64,000 nucleotides of DNA from Mesorhizobium sp. GbtcB19 (GCF_019091085.1 NZ_JAGXJY010000016.1:78649-142648); one strand, 5' to 3'; positions 52,044 to 61,327 are shown, numbered from the stretch's first letter. Notes: a model not told the origin generated them from the sequence alone. Numbers and translations: made by a program.

Positions 52044-53222
52044 ATGCAGCCGAACCTGAAATTCTCGCGGAGCGAATTTGCCGATCGCCTCGCCAAGACG
52101 CGCAAAGCCATGGAGGCCAAGGGGCTTGATCTGCTGATCGTCAGCGATCCCTCCAACATGGCCTGGTTGACGGGTTACGACGGCTGGTCCTTCTATGTGC
52201 ATCAGGCGGTGATCGTGCCGCCGTCGGGCGAGCCGGTCTGGTATGGCCGCGGCCAGGACGCCAACGGCGCCAAGCGCACCGCGTATCTCGCGCACGACAA
52301 CATCATCGGCTACGCCGACCACTACGTGCAGTCGACCGAGCGGCACCCGATGGACTACCTCGCCAGCGTGCTTGCCGAGCGCGGCTGGGACAAGCTCAGC
52401 ATCGGCGTCGAGATGGACAATTACTGGTTCTCGGCCGCAGCGTTCGCAGCACTTCAGAAGCACCTGCCCAACGCCCGCTTCGTCGACGCGACCGCGCTGG
52501 TGAACTGGCAGCGCGCGGTGAAGAGCGCGACCGAGATCGAATACATGCGGAATGCCGCCCGTATCGTCGAAGCGATGCACCGGCGCATCGTCGACCGAAT
52601 AGAGGTCGGCATGCGCAAATGCGATCTGGTCGCCGAGATCTACGATGCCGGCACGCGCGGCGTCGACGGGATCGGCGGCGACTATCCGGCGATCGTACCG
52701 CTGCTGCCCTCGGGCGCGGATGCCTCGGCGCCGCATCTCACCTGGGACGACAAGCCGATGAAGGTGAACGAAGGCACGTTCTTCGAGATCGCCGGCTGCT
52801 ACAACCGTTACCATTGCCCGCTGTCGCGCACCGTCTTCCTCGGCAAGCCGACGCAGGCCTTCCTCGACGCCGAGAAGGCGACACTGGAAGGCATGGAGGC
52901 GGGCCTCGCCGCCGCAAAACCCGGCAACACCTGCGAGGACATCGCCAACGCGTTCTTCGCGGTGCTGAAGAAGTACGGCATCGTCAAGGACAATCGCACC
53001 GGCTATCCGATCGGCATTTCCTATCCGCCGGACTGGGGCGAGCGCACCATGAGCCTGCGCCCCGGCGACCGCACCGAGCTTAAGCCCGGCATGACCTTCC
53101 ACTTCATGACCGGACTGTGGCTGGAGACAATGGGGCTGGAGATCACCGAGTCGATCCTGATCACCGAGACCGGCGTCGAATGCCTGGCCAATGTGCCGCG
53201 CAAGCTCTTCGTGAAGGACTGA
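52044..53222 (+). CDS. eutD: EutD/DoeA: ectoine hydrolase
   Basis: A 392-residue protein of the M24 creatinase/aminopeptidase P fold: creatinase N-domain (MEAKGLDLLIVSDPSNMAWL, DGWSFYVHQAVIVPPSGEPV) and catalytic domain (ATEIEYMRNAARIVEAMHRR, EIAGCYNRYHCPLSRTVFLG). EutD opens the ectoine ring to N-acetyl-diaminobutyrate isomers, the alpha form being an EnuR inducer. ATG 52044 gives the usual length of about 400. It is five bases from eutE. Confidence 0.92.
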   Translation: MQPNLKFSRSEFADRLAKTRKAMEAKGLDLLIVSDPSNMAWLTGYDGWSFYVHQAVIVPPSGEPVWYGRGQDANGAKRTAYLAHDNIIGYADHYVQSTERHPMDYLASVLAERGWDKLSIGVEMDNYWFSAAAFAALQKHLPNARFVDATALVNWQRAVKSATEIEYMRNAARIVEAMHRRIVDRIEVGMRKCDLVAEIYDAGTRGVDGIGGDYPAIVPLLPSGADASAPHLTWDDKPMKVNEGTFFEIAGCYNRYHCPLSRTVFLGKPTQAFLDAEKATLEGMEAGLAAAKPGNTCEDIANAFFAVLKKYGIVKDNRTGYPIGISYPPDWGERTMSLRPGDRTELKPGMTFHFMTGLWLETMGLEITESILITETGVECLANVPRKLFVKD

Positions 53223-53227
53223 GGCCG

Positions 53228-54229
53228 ATGTCCGCTTTGCGCCCGTCGCCGATCACGCCCACCGTCGACTTCGAGCGCGACGGCGTCCAGCACGGCTTCC
53301 TGCGTCTGCCGTACAGCCGCGACGATTCCGCCTGGGGGTCGGTGATGATCCCGGTCTGCGTGGTCCGCAACGGCAAGGGCTCGACGGCGCTGCTCACCGG
53401 CGGCAATCACGGCGACGAATATGAGGGGCCGCTGGCGCTCTATGAGCTCGCCCGCACGCTCGATCCGAAAAAAGTCTCCGGCACGGTCATCATCGTGCCG
53501 GCAATGAATTATCCGGCATTCCGGGCCGGCACGCGCACCTCGCCGATCGACAAGGGCAACATGAACCGCTCCTTCCCCGGCCGTCCCGACGGCACGGTGA
53601 CGGAGAAAATCGCCGACTATTTCCAGCGCGAATTGCTGCCCCGCGCGGACATCGTCTTCGACTTCCACTCCGGCGGCAAGACGCTGGACTTCGTTCCCTT
53701 CTGCGCCGCGCACACGCTGCCGGATAAGGTGCAGGAGGCAAAGGCCTTCGCGGCGGTGGAGGCTTTCTCGGCGCCGTTCTCGATGCGCATGACCGAGATC
53801 GACGCGGTCGGCATGTATGACACGGCCGCCGAGGAGATCGGCAAGGTCTTCGTCACAACCGAGCTCGGCGGCGGCGGAACCTCGCGTGCGGAAACCGTTC
53901 GCATCGCCCGGCGCGGCATCCTCAACGTGCTTCGCCATGCCGGCATAGTCGATGGTGCGGTCGAGAAGAGCGGAACCCAGTGGCTGGACATGCCGTCGGG
54001 CGACTGCTTCGCCTTCGCCGAGGAGGACGGCATGATCGAAACCATGATCGATCTCGGCGAGCCAGTGAAGGAAGGCCAGGTTATCGCGCGCATCCATCCG
54101 GTCGGCCGTACCGGCCAGGCACCGCAGGAGATCAAGGCCAGGATGTCGGGCCTGCTCGCCGCGCGTCACTTCCCGGGTCTGGTCAGGGCGGGCGATTGCG
54201 TCTCGGTGCTGGGCGTAGCCGTCGGGTAG
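53228..54229 (+). CDS. eutE: EutE/DoeB: N-alpha-acetyl-L-2,4-diaminobutyrate deacetylase
   Basis: A 333-residue zinc deacetylase of the succinylglutamate desuccinylase/aspartoacylase family. Zinc ligands are visible in LLTGGNHGDEYEGPLAL (His and Glu) and in FDFHSGGKTLDF (His); the catalytic Glu is probably in VTTELGGGGTSRAETV. It releases acetate from N-acetyl-diaminobutyrate to give diaminobutyrate for the DoeD transaminase. Last gene of the operon; its stop directly abuts the stop of the convergent actR with no base between them. Confidence 0.92.
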   Translation: MSALRPSPITPTVDFERDGVQHGFLRLPYSRDDSAWGSVMIPVCVVRNGKGSTALLTGGNHGDEYEGPLALYELARTLDPKKVSGTVIIVPAMNYPAFRAGTRTSPIDKGNMNRSFPGRPDGTVTEKIADYFQRELLPRADIVFDFHSGGKTLDFVPFCAAHTLPDKVQEAKAFAAVEAFSAPFSMRMTEIDAVGMYDTAAEEIGKVFVTTELGGGGTSRAETVRIARRGILNVLRHAGIVDGAVEKSGTQWLDMPSGDCFAFAEEDGMIETMIDLGEPVKEGQVIARIHPVGRTGQAPQEIKARMSGLLAARHFPGLVRAGDCVSVLGVAVG

Positions 54230-54763
54230 TTACTGCACCACACGCTTCTCGAGCTTGCGGGCGAGGGTGCGCCGGTGCAGGCCGAGCCGGCGCGCGGTCT
54301 CGGAGATGTTGAAACCGGTCTCGACCAGCGTTTCGTGGATGCGCTCCCATTCGAGGTTCTTGATCGAGGTGGGACGGCTGGTGAGCGGCACCGAGGTGTC
54401 GCCCTCGTCGCGGCCGAAGGCGGCTTCGATGTCGTCGGTGTTGGCGGGCTTGGCCAGATAATGGCAGGCGCCGAGCTTGATCGCCTCGACCGCTGTGGCG
54501 ATGCTGGCAAAGCCCGTCAGCACGACGATGCGCATCGACGGATTGCGGGCGCTGAGCAGCTTGACGCATTCGAGCCCCGATCCCGCTCCGAGCTTGAGGT
54601 CGACGACGGCGTAGGCTGGAACGGCCGTTTCCAGCGCCGCCAGCAGCGCGTCGCGGTCTGGGCAGACCACGACGTCATAGTCGCGCTTTTCAAACGAGCG
54701 TTTGAGCGTGCGCGCGAACGTCGCGTCGTCCTCGACGACGAACAGGGATCGATCAGGCTTCAC
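54230..54763 (-). CDS. actR: ActR/RegA/PrrA-family redox response regulator
   Basis: A 177-residue regulator: receiver domain with D12-D13, phospho-acceptor D55 (AVVDLKLGAGSG) and Lys in YLAKPANTD, a Pro-containing linker, and a C-terminal Fis-type helix-turn-helix (WERIHETLVETGFNISETAR, RLGLHRRTLARKLEKR) as in RegA. RegA-type proteins control respiration, nitrogen and carbon fixation genes in response to redox state. It overlaps the sensor gene by 11 bases at the end of the cyo operon. Confidence 0.9.
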   Translation of the reverse strand: MKPDRSLFVVEDDATFARTLKRSFEKRDYDVVVCPDRDALLAALETAVPAYAVVDLKLGAGSGLECVKLLSARNPSMRIVVLTGFASIATAVEAIKLGACHYLAKPANTDDIEAAFGRDEGDTSVPLTSRPTSIKNLEWERIHETLVETGFNISETARRLGLHRRTLARKLEKRVVQ

Positions 54764-56099
54764 GGTCGCCTCCGTCGGTCAGTGCCGCCAGCGGCAGCGA
54801 AAGGGTTACGCTGGCGCCCTCGCCTGTGTTGCGCGCCGAAACGTCGCCGCCGAGCTTACGCACCACGTTGAACACCAGGAAGAGACCCAGGCCGCCGCCC
54901 GGACGCCCTTTGCTCGACATATAGGGCTGGCCGAGGCCGGCCAGAATATCCTTGTCGAAACCCGGTCCGCGATCCCTGACGGTGAACACCAGCTTCTCAT
55001 CCTGCCGCTCGGCGGTGATGCCGACCCAATCGTGCGATGCTTCCTGGGCATTGTCGAGCACGTTGAAGATCACCTGCCGCAGCGCCGTGTCGGATACGAT
55101 CGGCTCGTCCGGCTCGAAACTGTTGCCGTAGTCCAGTTTGACGGGCTGGCGGCTGACACACCACTCCTGGACGAGATCGTCAAGGAACTGGCGGATCGTG
55201 GTGCGGATCGTGCCCTCCCCCCGCGCCTGGCCGGAGGACATGAGGATGCCGGTCACGATGCTTTTGCAACGCTCGATCTGCGCCTGCATCTCGGCCACGT
55301 CCTCGGAAAGCTCGCGGTTGCGCTTGACGCCCTGCATTTGGCGCCAGTCGGACAGAATGACCGAGATGGTCGAGAGCGGCGTGCCGAGTTCATGCGCGGC
55401 ACCTGAGGCCAGCAGGCCCATGCGCACGATGTGGTCTTCCTCGGCCGAACGCTGGCGCAGGTCTGCGAGATAGGCATCGCGTTCGCGCAGGTTGCGGTTG
55501 ATGCGCGTCATGAAGATCACGATCAGGCCGGCCGCCAGCACGAAGCAGATGAACATGCCGCGCAGATGCAGCGCCAGAAGATCGCTGCCGCCATGGTGCG
55601 GGAGTGCGATCGGCTGGAAGACGAAGATGAGGAAGACGAAGCAGGCCGAAGCGGCCACCACCAGTATCCATGTCGACCATGGCGCCAGCAGCGCGGCTCC
55701 CAGCGTGATCTGCAGCAGGTAGAGCGACACGAACGGGTTCGAGGCGCCGCCGCTCAGGTAAAGCTGCGTGGTCAGCGCCGCCATGTCGAAGATCAGCGCG
55801 ACGAAGAGCTGCGCGTTGCTAATGCGGCGATTGCCGCGCAGGGCGAGCAGGCTGAAGATGTTCAGCCCGACGAGGAACAGCACCACGCCGGCCATCTCGG
55901 TAAGCGGCAGCGGGATGGCGAACCAGTATTGCGTGACCAGGATGGTCAGCACCTGCCCCGCCACCGCCAGCCACCGCAGCTGGATGAGCAGGAGCAGGTT
56001 CTTCCTGTTCGTCACATCGGAATTCGAGGCGCCGCCGCCCTGGCCGGCAAGCGTTGCCGCCAGGAATGGCTTGTCGTGATGGGGCCAAGCGATGTTCAT
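54753..56099 (-). CDS. actS: ActS/RegB/PrrB-family redox sensor histidine kinase
   Basis: A 448-residue protein with six predicted membrane helices (residues 35-210), containing the quinone-sensing signature SGGASNPF between helices. The H-box holds H236 in GAAHELGTPLSTI, and the conserved redox-active Cys is C278 in AQIERCKSIV. The ATPase domain has NVLDNAQEAS, VRDRGPGFD and GGGLGLFLV. The ATG at 56099 overlaps the SURF1 stop (ATGA); longer upstream open frame is only SURF1 in another frame. It likely senses the ubiquinone pool, fed or drained by the oxidase of the same operon. Confidence 0.92.
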   Translation of the reverse strand: MNIAWPHHDKPFLAATLAGQGGGASNSDVTNRKNLLLLIQLRWLAVAGQVLTILVTQYWFAIPLPLTEMAGVVLFLVGLNIFSLLALRGNRRISNAQLFVALIFDMAALTTQLYLSGGASNPFVSLYLLQITLGAALLAPWSTWILVVAASACFVFLIFVFQPIALPHHGGSDLLALHLRGMFICFVLAAGLIVIFMTRINRNLRERDAYLADLRQRSAEEDHIVRMGLLASGAAHELGTPLSTISVILSDWRQMQGVKRNRELSEDVAEMQAQIERCKSIVTGILMSSGQARGEGTIRTTIRQFLDDLVQEWCVSRQPVKLDYGNSFEPDEPIVSDTALRQVIFNVLDNAQEASHDWVGITAERQDEKLVFTVRDRGPGFDKDILAGLGQPYMSSKGRPGGGLGLFLVFNVVRKLGGDVSARNTGEGASVTLSLPLAALTDGGDREA

Positions 56100-56902
56100 C
56101 GCACCGCATCCAAATTCCTGCGACCAGTGAAGATCTGTCTGGCAAGCGCCATCGCCAGCATCACCGCCAGGGCGAACCAGGTCAAAGCATAGACGAGATG
56201 GCTGTTGCGGAAATTGACCACGGTGAGCCCGCCGCGCGGCCAACTGTCCGCGCCGGACGCCCCGGCATCGATAAAATAGGGCGCGACATCCGTCAGGCCG
56301 CGCACCTTGGCGATGGCCGGGACGTCGCGCGAATACCAGCGGTTGGCCGCCGGATCGTTGCTGCGCAGGAAACCGCCGCCGGGCTCGCTGATGCGCAGCA
56401 GCCCGTCGACCACCGCAGGCGGGCTCGAGCCACCGTTCTCTTGCTGAAACTCCGCCTTGCGATCCTGCGGAACGAAGCCGCGATTGACGAGGACCGTGAA
56501 CCCGCGGTCGCTGCGCATCGGCGTCAGCACCCAATAGCCGCCGCCAAGCTCGGTCACCGCCTGCACCAGCGTGTTGGCTCCAGCTTGAAATTGGCCTGCT
56601 AGCCTTACATGGCGGTACTCGGAGGAGGCAGCGCTAATATCGCCCCAATTCGCAGGACCAGGCGCATCTGCAACCGGTGCATGGATGCGCTGGTCGACGC
56701 GGGCGATCAGGTCGAGCTTCCAGACCCGCCTTTCCAGCTGCCAGATGCCGAGCCCGAGAAACACCAAGATGCCGAGAAGCCCTAGCAAGACGAGGAGCAG
56801 TCGCGACGCGGCGCCCCTTGACGGCGCGGCGCGAAGGCCAGCCCGGTCGGTCATGTGCTGTGCCCCGACGTCGGTCCTCCCCACGCCTGACACATGGTTC
56901 AT
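56096..56902 (-). CDS. SURF1-family oxidase assembly protein
   Basis: A 268-residue inner-membrane protein with two terminal membrane helices (LLLVLLGLLGILVFLGLGIWQLERR and, near the end, LVYALTWFALAVMLAMALAR) enclosing a periplasmic domain (YRHVRLAGQFQ, GFTVLVNRGFVPQDRK, RGGLTVVNFRNSHLVYALTW), the SURF1 pattern. SURF1 helps insert haem into haem-copper oxidases. ATG 56902 overlaps the cyoD stop (ATGA); ATG 56854 is an alternative. It links the oxidase genes to actSR. Confidence 0.88.
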   Translation of the reverse strand: MNHVSGVGRTDVGAQHMTDRAGLRAAPSRGAASRLLLVLLGLLGILVFLGLGIWQLERRVWKLDLIARVDQRIHAPVADAPGPANWGDISAASSEYRHVRLAGQFQAGANTLVQAVTELGGGYWVLTPMRSDRGFTVLVNRGFVPQDRKAEFQQENGGSSPPAVVDGLLRISEPGGGFLRSNDPAANRWYSRDVPAIAKVRGLTDVAPYFIDAGASGADSWPRGGLTVVNFRNSHLVYALTWFALAVMLAMALARQIFTGRRNLDAVR

Positions 56903-57273
56903 GGCATCTGCCGCATCTCGTGGAGGCCGGGCATCATGTTGGCGTTGAGGTGATACATCACCCAGAGCGAGCCGCTGAGCACGATGACGACGAGGATCAC
57001 CGTGAAGATGAGCGCCAGCATCGACCATCCACCCTCCGAGGCCGGCGTCATGTGCAGGAAGAAGACCATGTGGACGATGATCTGCACCGCCGCGAAAGCC
57101 ATGACGATGACGGCCGTGGCCTGCTTGTTGTCGATAGCGCCGGTCATGACCATCCAGAACGGGATGGCAGTCAGGATCACCGACAGGAAGAAACCGATCA
57201 GGTAGCCCTTCAGCGAGCCGTGCGCGGCGCCGCCATGCGCGTGGTCGTGACCGGCATGATCATGAGCGCTCAT
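56899..57273 (-). CDS. cyoD: Cytochrome bo3 ubiquinol oxidase subunit IV
   Basis: A 124-residue membrane protein: His-rich N-terminus (HDHAGHDHAHGGAAHG), then three helices (LIGFFLSVILTAIPFWMVMT, VIVMAFAAVQIIVHMVFFLH, MLALIFTVILVVIVLSGSLW). The order, size and FFLHM motif fit CyoD, which supports assembly of the CuB site. Start overlaps the cyoC stop as ATGA. Confidence 0.92.
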   Translation of the reverse strand: MSAHDHAGHDHAHGGAAHGSLKGYLIGFFLSVILTAIPFWMVMTGAIDNKQATAVIVMAFAAVQIIVHMVFFLHMTPASEGGWSMLALIFTVILVVIVLSGSLWVMYHLNANMMPGLHEMRQMP

Positions 57274-57896
57274 CGCAACGTCCCCATCAGATAGACGAAG
57301 GTAAAGACGCCGATCCAGACGACGTCGAGGAAGTGCCAGAACATCGAGAGGCACATCAGCCGGCGGCGGTTGGCCTCGATGAGGCTGTGTCTCGCGACCT
57401 GCACCATCAGTGTCACCATCCAGACGATGCCGAAGGTGACGTGCAGGCCGTGCGTGCCGACCAGCGTGAAGAAGGACGACAGGAAGGCGCTGCGCTGCGG
57501 CGTCGCGCCTTCATGGATCATATGCGCGAATTCGTAGAGCTCGATCGACAGGAAGGCGAGGCCGAACAGCATGGTGACGCCAAGCCAGGCTTGCGTCGCG
57601 CCGACGCGGCCCTTGTCCATGGTCAGCATGGCAAAGCCGTAGGTGATCGAGGACAACAGCAGCATGGTGGTGTTGACCGCTACCAGGCCGAGATCGAACA
57701 GGTCCTTCGGCGCGGGACCCGCCGCGTAATTGCCGCCGAGCACGCCAAAGGCCGCGAACAGCATGGCGAAGATCAGGCAGTCGCTCATCAGATAGAGCCA
57801 GAAGCCGAGCATGGTGCTGCCGCCTTCGGCGTGCGCATGCTCCTCTTCGAGGTAGAAGACCGGTCCGGCGTCGGCCGTGGTTGCCGTCGATGCCAT
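57270..57896 (-). CDS. cyoC: Cytochrome bo3 ubiquinol oxidase subunit III
   Basis: A 208-residue protein with five membrane helices: MLGFWLYLMSDCLIFAMLFA, LSSITYGFAMLTMDKGRV, FLSIELYEFAHMIHEGATPQ, FTLVGTHGLHVTFGIVWMV and MFWHFLDVVWIGVFTFVYL, the standard subunit III signatures. ATG 57896 is chosen over the TTG two codons upstream. It follows cyoB by nine bases. Confidence 0.94.
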   Translation of the reverse strand: MASTATTADAGPVFYLEEEHAHAEGGSTMLGFWLYLMSDCLIFAMLFAAFGVLGGNYAAGPAPKDLFDLGLVAVNTTMLLLSSITYGFAMLTMDKGRVGATQAWLGVTMLFGLAFLSIELYEFAHMIHEGATPQRSAFLSSFFTLVGTHGLHVTFGIVWMVTLMVQVARHSLIEANRRRLMCLSMFWHFLDVVWIGVFTFVYLMGTLR

Positions 57897-57905
57897 GCTC
57901 AAACC

Positions 57906-59903
57906 CTAAGCCTGGGCGGCGAGGAGCGTCGTCCTCGCCTCCTCCGTTTGCGCGACCTCGGCCGCCGGGATGTCGAAGTCGCGGTGATAGTTGAAGGTGT
58001 GGCCGATCGCCGTTGCGATCAGGCAGACGAAGCTCAGCGCCGCCAGCCACCACATGTACCAGATTAGCCCGAAGCCGAGGGCGACGCTGAACACCGCCAG
58101 GATGACCCCGGTACCGGTGTTCTTCGGCATGTGGATCGGCTTGAAGCCATTGAGCGGGCGACGGTAGCCGGCCTTCTTCATGTCCCACCAGGCGTCGTTG
58201 TCGCGGATGACCGGCGTGAAGGCGAAATTGTAGGCCGGCGGCGGCGAGGAGGTCGACCATTCGAGCGTGCGGCCATCCCACGGGTCGCCGGTGACGTCGA
58301 CCAGTTCGGCGCGCTTGCGGATGGAGACGAATATCTGCACCAGGAAGGCGGCGATGCCGGCGGCGATCAGCACCGCGCCGAAGGCGGCGATGACGAACCA
58401 TATCTGCAGCGAGGGATCGTCGAAGACGCGCATGCGGCGCGTCACGCCCATCAGGCCGAGGATGTAGAGCGGCATGAAGGCGAACCAGAAGCCGAGCACC
58501 CAGCACCAGAACGAGACCTTGCCCCAGAACGGATCGAGCCTGAAGCCGAAGGCCTTGGGCCACCAGTAGGCGATGCCGGCGAACAGGCCGAACAACACGC
58601 CGCCGATGATGACGTTGTGGAAATGCGCGATCAGGAACAGGCTGTTGTGCAGCACGAAGTCGGCCGGCGGCACGGCGAGCAGCACGCCGGTCATGCCGCC
58701 GACGACGAAGGTGAGCATGAAGGCCAGCGTCCACATCATCGGCAGTTCGAAGCGGATGCGGCCGCGATACATGGTGAACAGCCAGTTGAACATCTTCGCC
58801 CCGGTCGGGATCGAGATGATCATCGTAGTGATGCCGAAGAAGGAATTGACGCTGGCGCCGGAGCCCATGGTGAAGAAGTGGTGCAGCCAGACCAGATAGG
58901 ACAGGATGGTGATGACCACCGTGGCGTAGACCATCGAGGTGTAGCCGAACAGGCGCTTGCCGGAGAAGGTCGAGGTGACCTCGGAGAAGACGCCGAACAG
59001 CGGCAGGATGAGGATGTAGACCTCCGGGTGACCCCATATCCAGATGAGGTTCACATACATCATCGGGTTGCCGCCGAAGTCGTTGGTGAAGAAGTTGGTG
59101 CCGACATAGCGGTCGAGCGCGAGCAGCGTCAGCACCGCCGTCAGCACCGGGAACGAGGCAACGATCAGCACGTTGGTGCAGAGCGAGGTCCAGGTGAAGA
59201 CGGGCATGCGCATCATCGTCATGCCGGGGGCGCGCATCTTGATGATGGTGCAGATCAAGTTGATGCCGGATAGGGTCGTGCCGACGCCTGCGACCTGCAG
59301 CGCCCAGATATAGTAATCGACCCCAACGTCGGGACTGTAATTGATGCCCGAGAGCGGCGGATAGGCCAGCCAGCCGGTGCGGGCGAACTCGCCGACGAAG
59401 AGCGAGGCCATGACCAGGATCGCGCCGCCGACCGTCATCCAGAAGCTGAAATTGTTGAGGAAGGGGAAGGAGACGTCGCGCGCGCCGATCTGCAGCGGCA
59501 CGACGAAGTTCATCAGCCCGGTGACGAAAGGCATCGCCACGAAGAAGATCATGATCACGCCATGGGCGGTGAATATCTGGTCGTAGTGATGGGCGTTGAG
59601 ATAGCCTTCCGAACCGTTGAACGCGATCGCCTGCTGCAGGCGCATCATGATGGCGTCGGAGAAGCCGCGCAAAAGCATGACGAGCCCCAGCACCATGTAC
59701 ATGACGCCGATCTTCTTGTGGTCGACGCTGGTGAACCACTCGCGCCAGAGATAACCCCAGAGCTTGAAATAGGTGATGGCGACGAGAACCGCGAGGCCGC
59801 CGAGCGCCACCACGATGAAGGTGCCGACGACGATCGGCTCGTGCAGCGGCAGCGACTCCAGCGTGAGGCGGCCGAAGATGAATTTGGTCAGCGACTCGGG
59901 CAT
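57906..59903 (-). CDS. cyoB: Cytochrome bo3 ubiquinol oxidase subunit I
   Basis: The catalytic 665-residue subunit: reduces O2 and pumps protons. Haem and CuB ligands are seen in IFTAHGVIMIFFVAMP, WIWGHPEVYILILPLFGV (CuB His with cross-linked Tyr), YLVWLHHFFTMG and FLIAHFHNVIIGGVLFG; the D-channel region ARDVSFPFLNNFSFWM and K-channel TGAKMFNW are present. CyoB-specific N- and C-terminal extra helices account for its length. ATG 59903 is chosen; the open frame upstream overlaps the cyoA end. Confidence 0.97.
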   Translation of the reverse strand: MPESLTKFIFGRLTLESLPLHEPIVVGTFIVVALGGLAVLVAITYFKLWGYLWREWFTSVDHKKIGVMYMVLGLVMLLRGFSDAIMMRLQQAIAFNGSEGYLNAHHYDQIFTAHGVIMIFFVAMPFVTGLMNFVVPLQIGARDVSFPFLNNFSFWMTVGGAILVMASLFVGEFARTGWLAYPPLSGINYSPDVGVDYYIWALQVAGVGTTLSGINLICTIIKMRAPGMTMMRMPVFTWTSLCTNVLIVASFPVLTAVLTLLALDRYVGTNFFTNDFGGNPMMYVNLIWIWGHPEVYILILPLFGVFSEVTSTFSGKRLFGYTSMVYATVVITILSYLVWLHHFFTMGSGASVNSFFGITTMIISIPTGAKMFNWLFTMYRGRIRFELPMMWTLAFMLTFVVGGMTGVLLAVPPADFVLHNSLFLIAHFHNVIIGGVLFGLFAGIAYWWPKAFGFRLDPFWGKVSFWCWVLGFWFAFMPLYILGLMGVTRRMRVFDDPSLQIWFVIAAFGAVLIAAGIAAFLVQIFVSIRKRAELVDVTGDPWDGRTLEWSTSSPPPAYNFAFTPVIRDNDAWWDMKKAGYRRPLNGFKPIHMPKNTGTGVILAVFSVALGFGLIWYMWWLAALSFVCLIATAIGHTFNYHRDFDIPAAEVAQTEEARTTLLAAQA

Positions 59904-59913
59904 CCGCGATTCC

Positions 59914-61095
59914 TCACAATTCCAGGCGCAGCAGGCCGAGCGAAGGCGCCTCGGCGTCGGCGCGGCGGGTCCCCGCACCGGGCGCTAGCAGGCCGACGCC
60001 GCGCAGCGGCGACAGATCCCTGAGCGGCCAACCCTTGTCATCGTCAAGACGGGCCGCACGGGAAGCGGCGGCCGCCTCTTCTGCCGTACAGATGCTCGCG
60101 ACATAGGACGGCGCGTCGCCGAACACCGCGCCGCGCCGGGCGAGCTTGTCATATTGCAGCGGCAAGGTGTTGCGCACGCCGGCGAGTCCGAGACCGCCCT
60201 TTGCGTCGATCGACATCATCTCGTTCATGCACATCTTGCCGCGTTCGACGCACAGATTGAGGATGGCGCCGTAGAGGTCGGGATCGACGGAGGCGTAACG
60301 GCGGACCGGCTCGTTCTCGCTCGGGCGTTCGAGCTCGAGATAGGTCTCGCGGCTGAGCGTGCCCTGCGCGCTCTTGGCCTGCGCCACCCAGTCGGCGAAG
60401 GCCTGGTCGGAGAGGCCGTGGAAGGCGAAGCGCATGCCGGAGAAGCCGGCGCCGCTGTAATTGGCCGAGAAGCCGGTATAGGTGCCCGGACGGTTGATGA
60501 CGGCGTGCAGCTTCGTCTCCATGGCAGGCATGGCGTAGATCTGCCCGGCAAGGGCCGGAATGTAGAAGGAGTTCATCACCGTCGAGGAGGTGATACGGAA
60601 GTCGATCGGCTGGTTGACCGGCGCCGCCAACTCGTTGACGGAGGCGATGCCGTATTCCGGATAGATGAAGAGCCATTTCCAATCGAGGGCGACGACCTCC
60701 ACTTTAAGTGGCTTGTGGTTCTGCGTGACCGGCTGTCCAGGCTCGATGCGGTCGATGCGCCGGTAGGGATCGAGCAGATGGGTGCCGAGCCAGGTCAGCG
60801 CGCCCAGGCAGATGATGACGAGCAGGGGTGCTGCCCAGATCACCAGCTCCAGCTTGGTCGAATGGTCCCAGTCGGGTGTATAGGTCGCCGTGGTGCTGGA
60901 TTGCCGGTAGCGCCAGGCAAACAGCACGGTCAGCGCCATGACAGGCACGATGATGAGCAACATCAGCAGCGTCGAAACGACGAGCAGGTCGCGCTGCTGC
61001 GCCGCGACGTCGCCCGCGGGCGACAGCACGACAAGGTCGCAGCCGCTCAGCAGCGCGGCCAGGGGAAACAGAAGCAAGGCTCCGGATCGTTTCAT
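59914..61095 (-). CDS. cyoA: Cytochrome bo3 ubiquinol oxidase subunit II
   Basis: A 393-residue lipoprotein subunit: lipobox LLSGC at about residues 16-20, two membrane helices (LLMLLIIVPVMALTVLFAWR, LVIWAAPLLVIICLGALTWL), then a cupredoxin domain (VVALDWKWLFIYPEYGIASV, SSTVMNSFYIPALAGQIYAM, NYSGAGFSGMRFAFHG). The CuA-binding Cys pair is absent, as expected for a quinol oxidase. The C-terminal tail after residue 300 is long and rich in Ala, Arg and Asp. First gene of the cyo operon; a 21-bp inverted repeat lies upstream. Confidence 0.95.
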   Translation of the reverse strand: MKRSGALLLFPLAALLSGCDLVVLSPAGDVAAQQRDLLVVSTLLMLLIIVPVMALTVLFAWRYRQSSTTATYTPDWDHSTKLELVIWAAPLLVIICLGALTWLGTHLLDPYRRIDRIEPGQPVTQNHKPLKVEVVALDWKWLFIYPEYGIASVNELAAPVNQPIDFRITSSTVMNSFYIPALAGQIYAMPAMETKLHAVINRPGTYTGFSANYSGAGFSGMRFAFHGLSDQAFADWVAQAKSAQGTLSRETYLELERPSENEPVRRYASVDPDLYGAILNLCVERGKMCMNEMMSIDAKGGLGLAGVRNTLPLQYDKLARRGAVFGDAPSYVASICTAEEAAAASRAARLDDDKGWPLRDLSPLRGVGLLAPGAGTRRADAEAPSLGLLRLEL

Positions 61096-61183
61096 CAACG
61101 CTGCCCTCGATGGCGTCGCAACAGGCTTTTGCAGGCTACAACGCGATATGGGCCAACGGCTACTGCCGCCGGCACGGCGACGA

Positions 61184-61204
61184 CATTGGACAATTTGTCC
61201 AATG
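61184..61204. promoter_or_regulatory. Perfect inverted repeat upstream of cyoA
   Basis: CATTGGACAA, one T, then TTGTCCAATG: a perfect 10-bp inverted repeat around a single base, 89 bases upstream of cyoA and 153 bases upstream of the preferred start of the divergent MFS gene. Its size and symmetry fit an operator for a dimeric helix-turn-helix regulator. Confidence 0.6.
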
Positions 61205-61245
61205 CCCAGTTACCATGGCTTTCGCGAAACTGTGCACGCATAATA

Positions 61246-61327
61246 GGATGACGACAACCGCATCCGGATGACGATGATCGCGTCATGATGACGACAAAGT
61301 CGCATCCGGATGACGACAACCGCATCC
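61246..61327. repeat. Direct repeats upstream of the MFS gene
   Basis: GGATGACGACAACCGCATCC occurs exactly at 61246-61265 and again at 61308-61327, with degenerate GGATGACGA/GATGACGACAA copies between. The repeats run into the first codons of the longer MFS frame. Confidence 0.7.
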
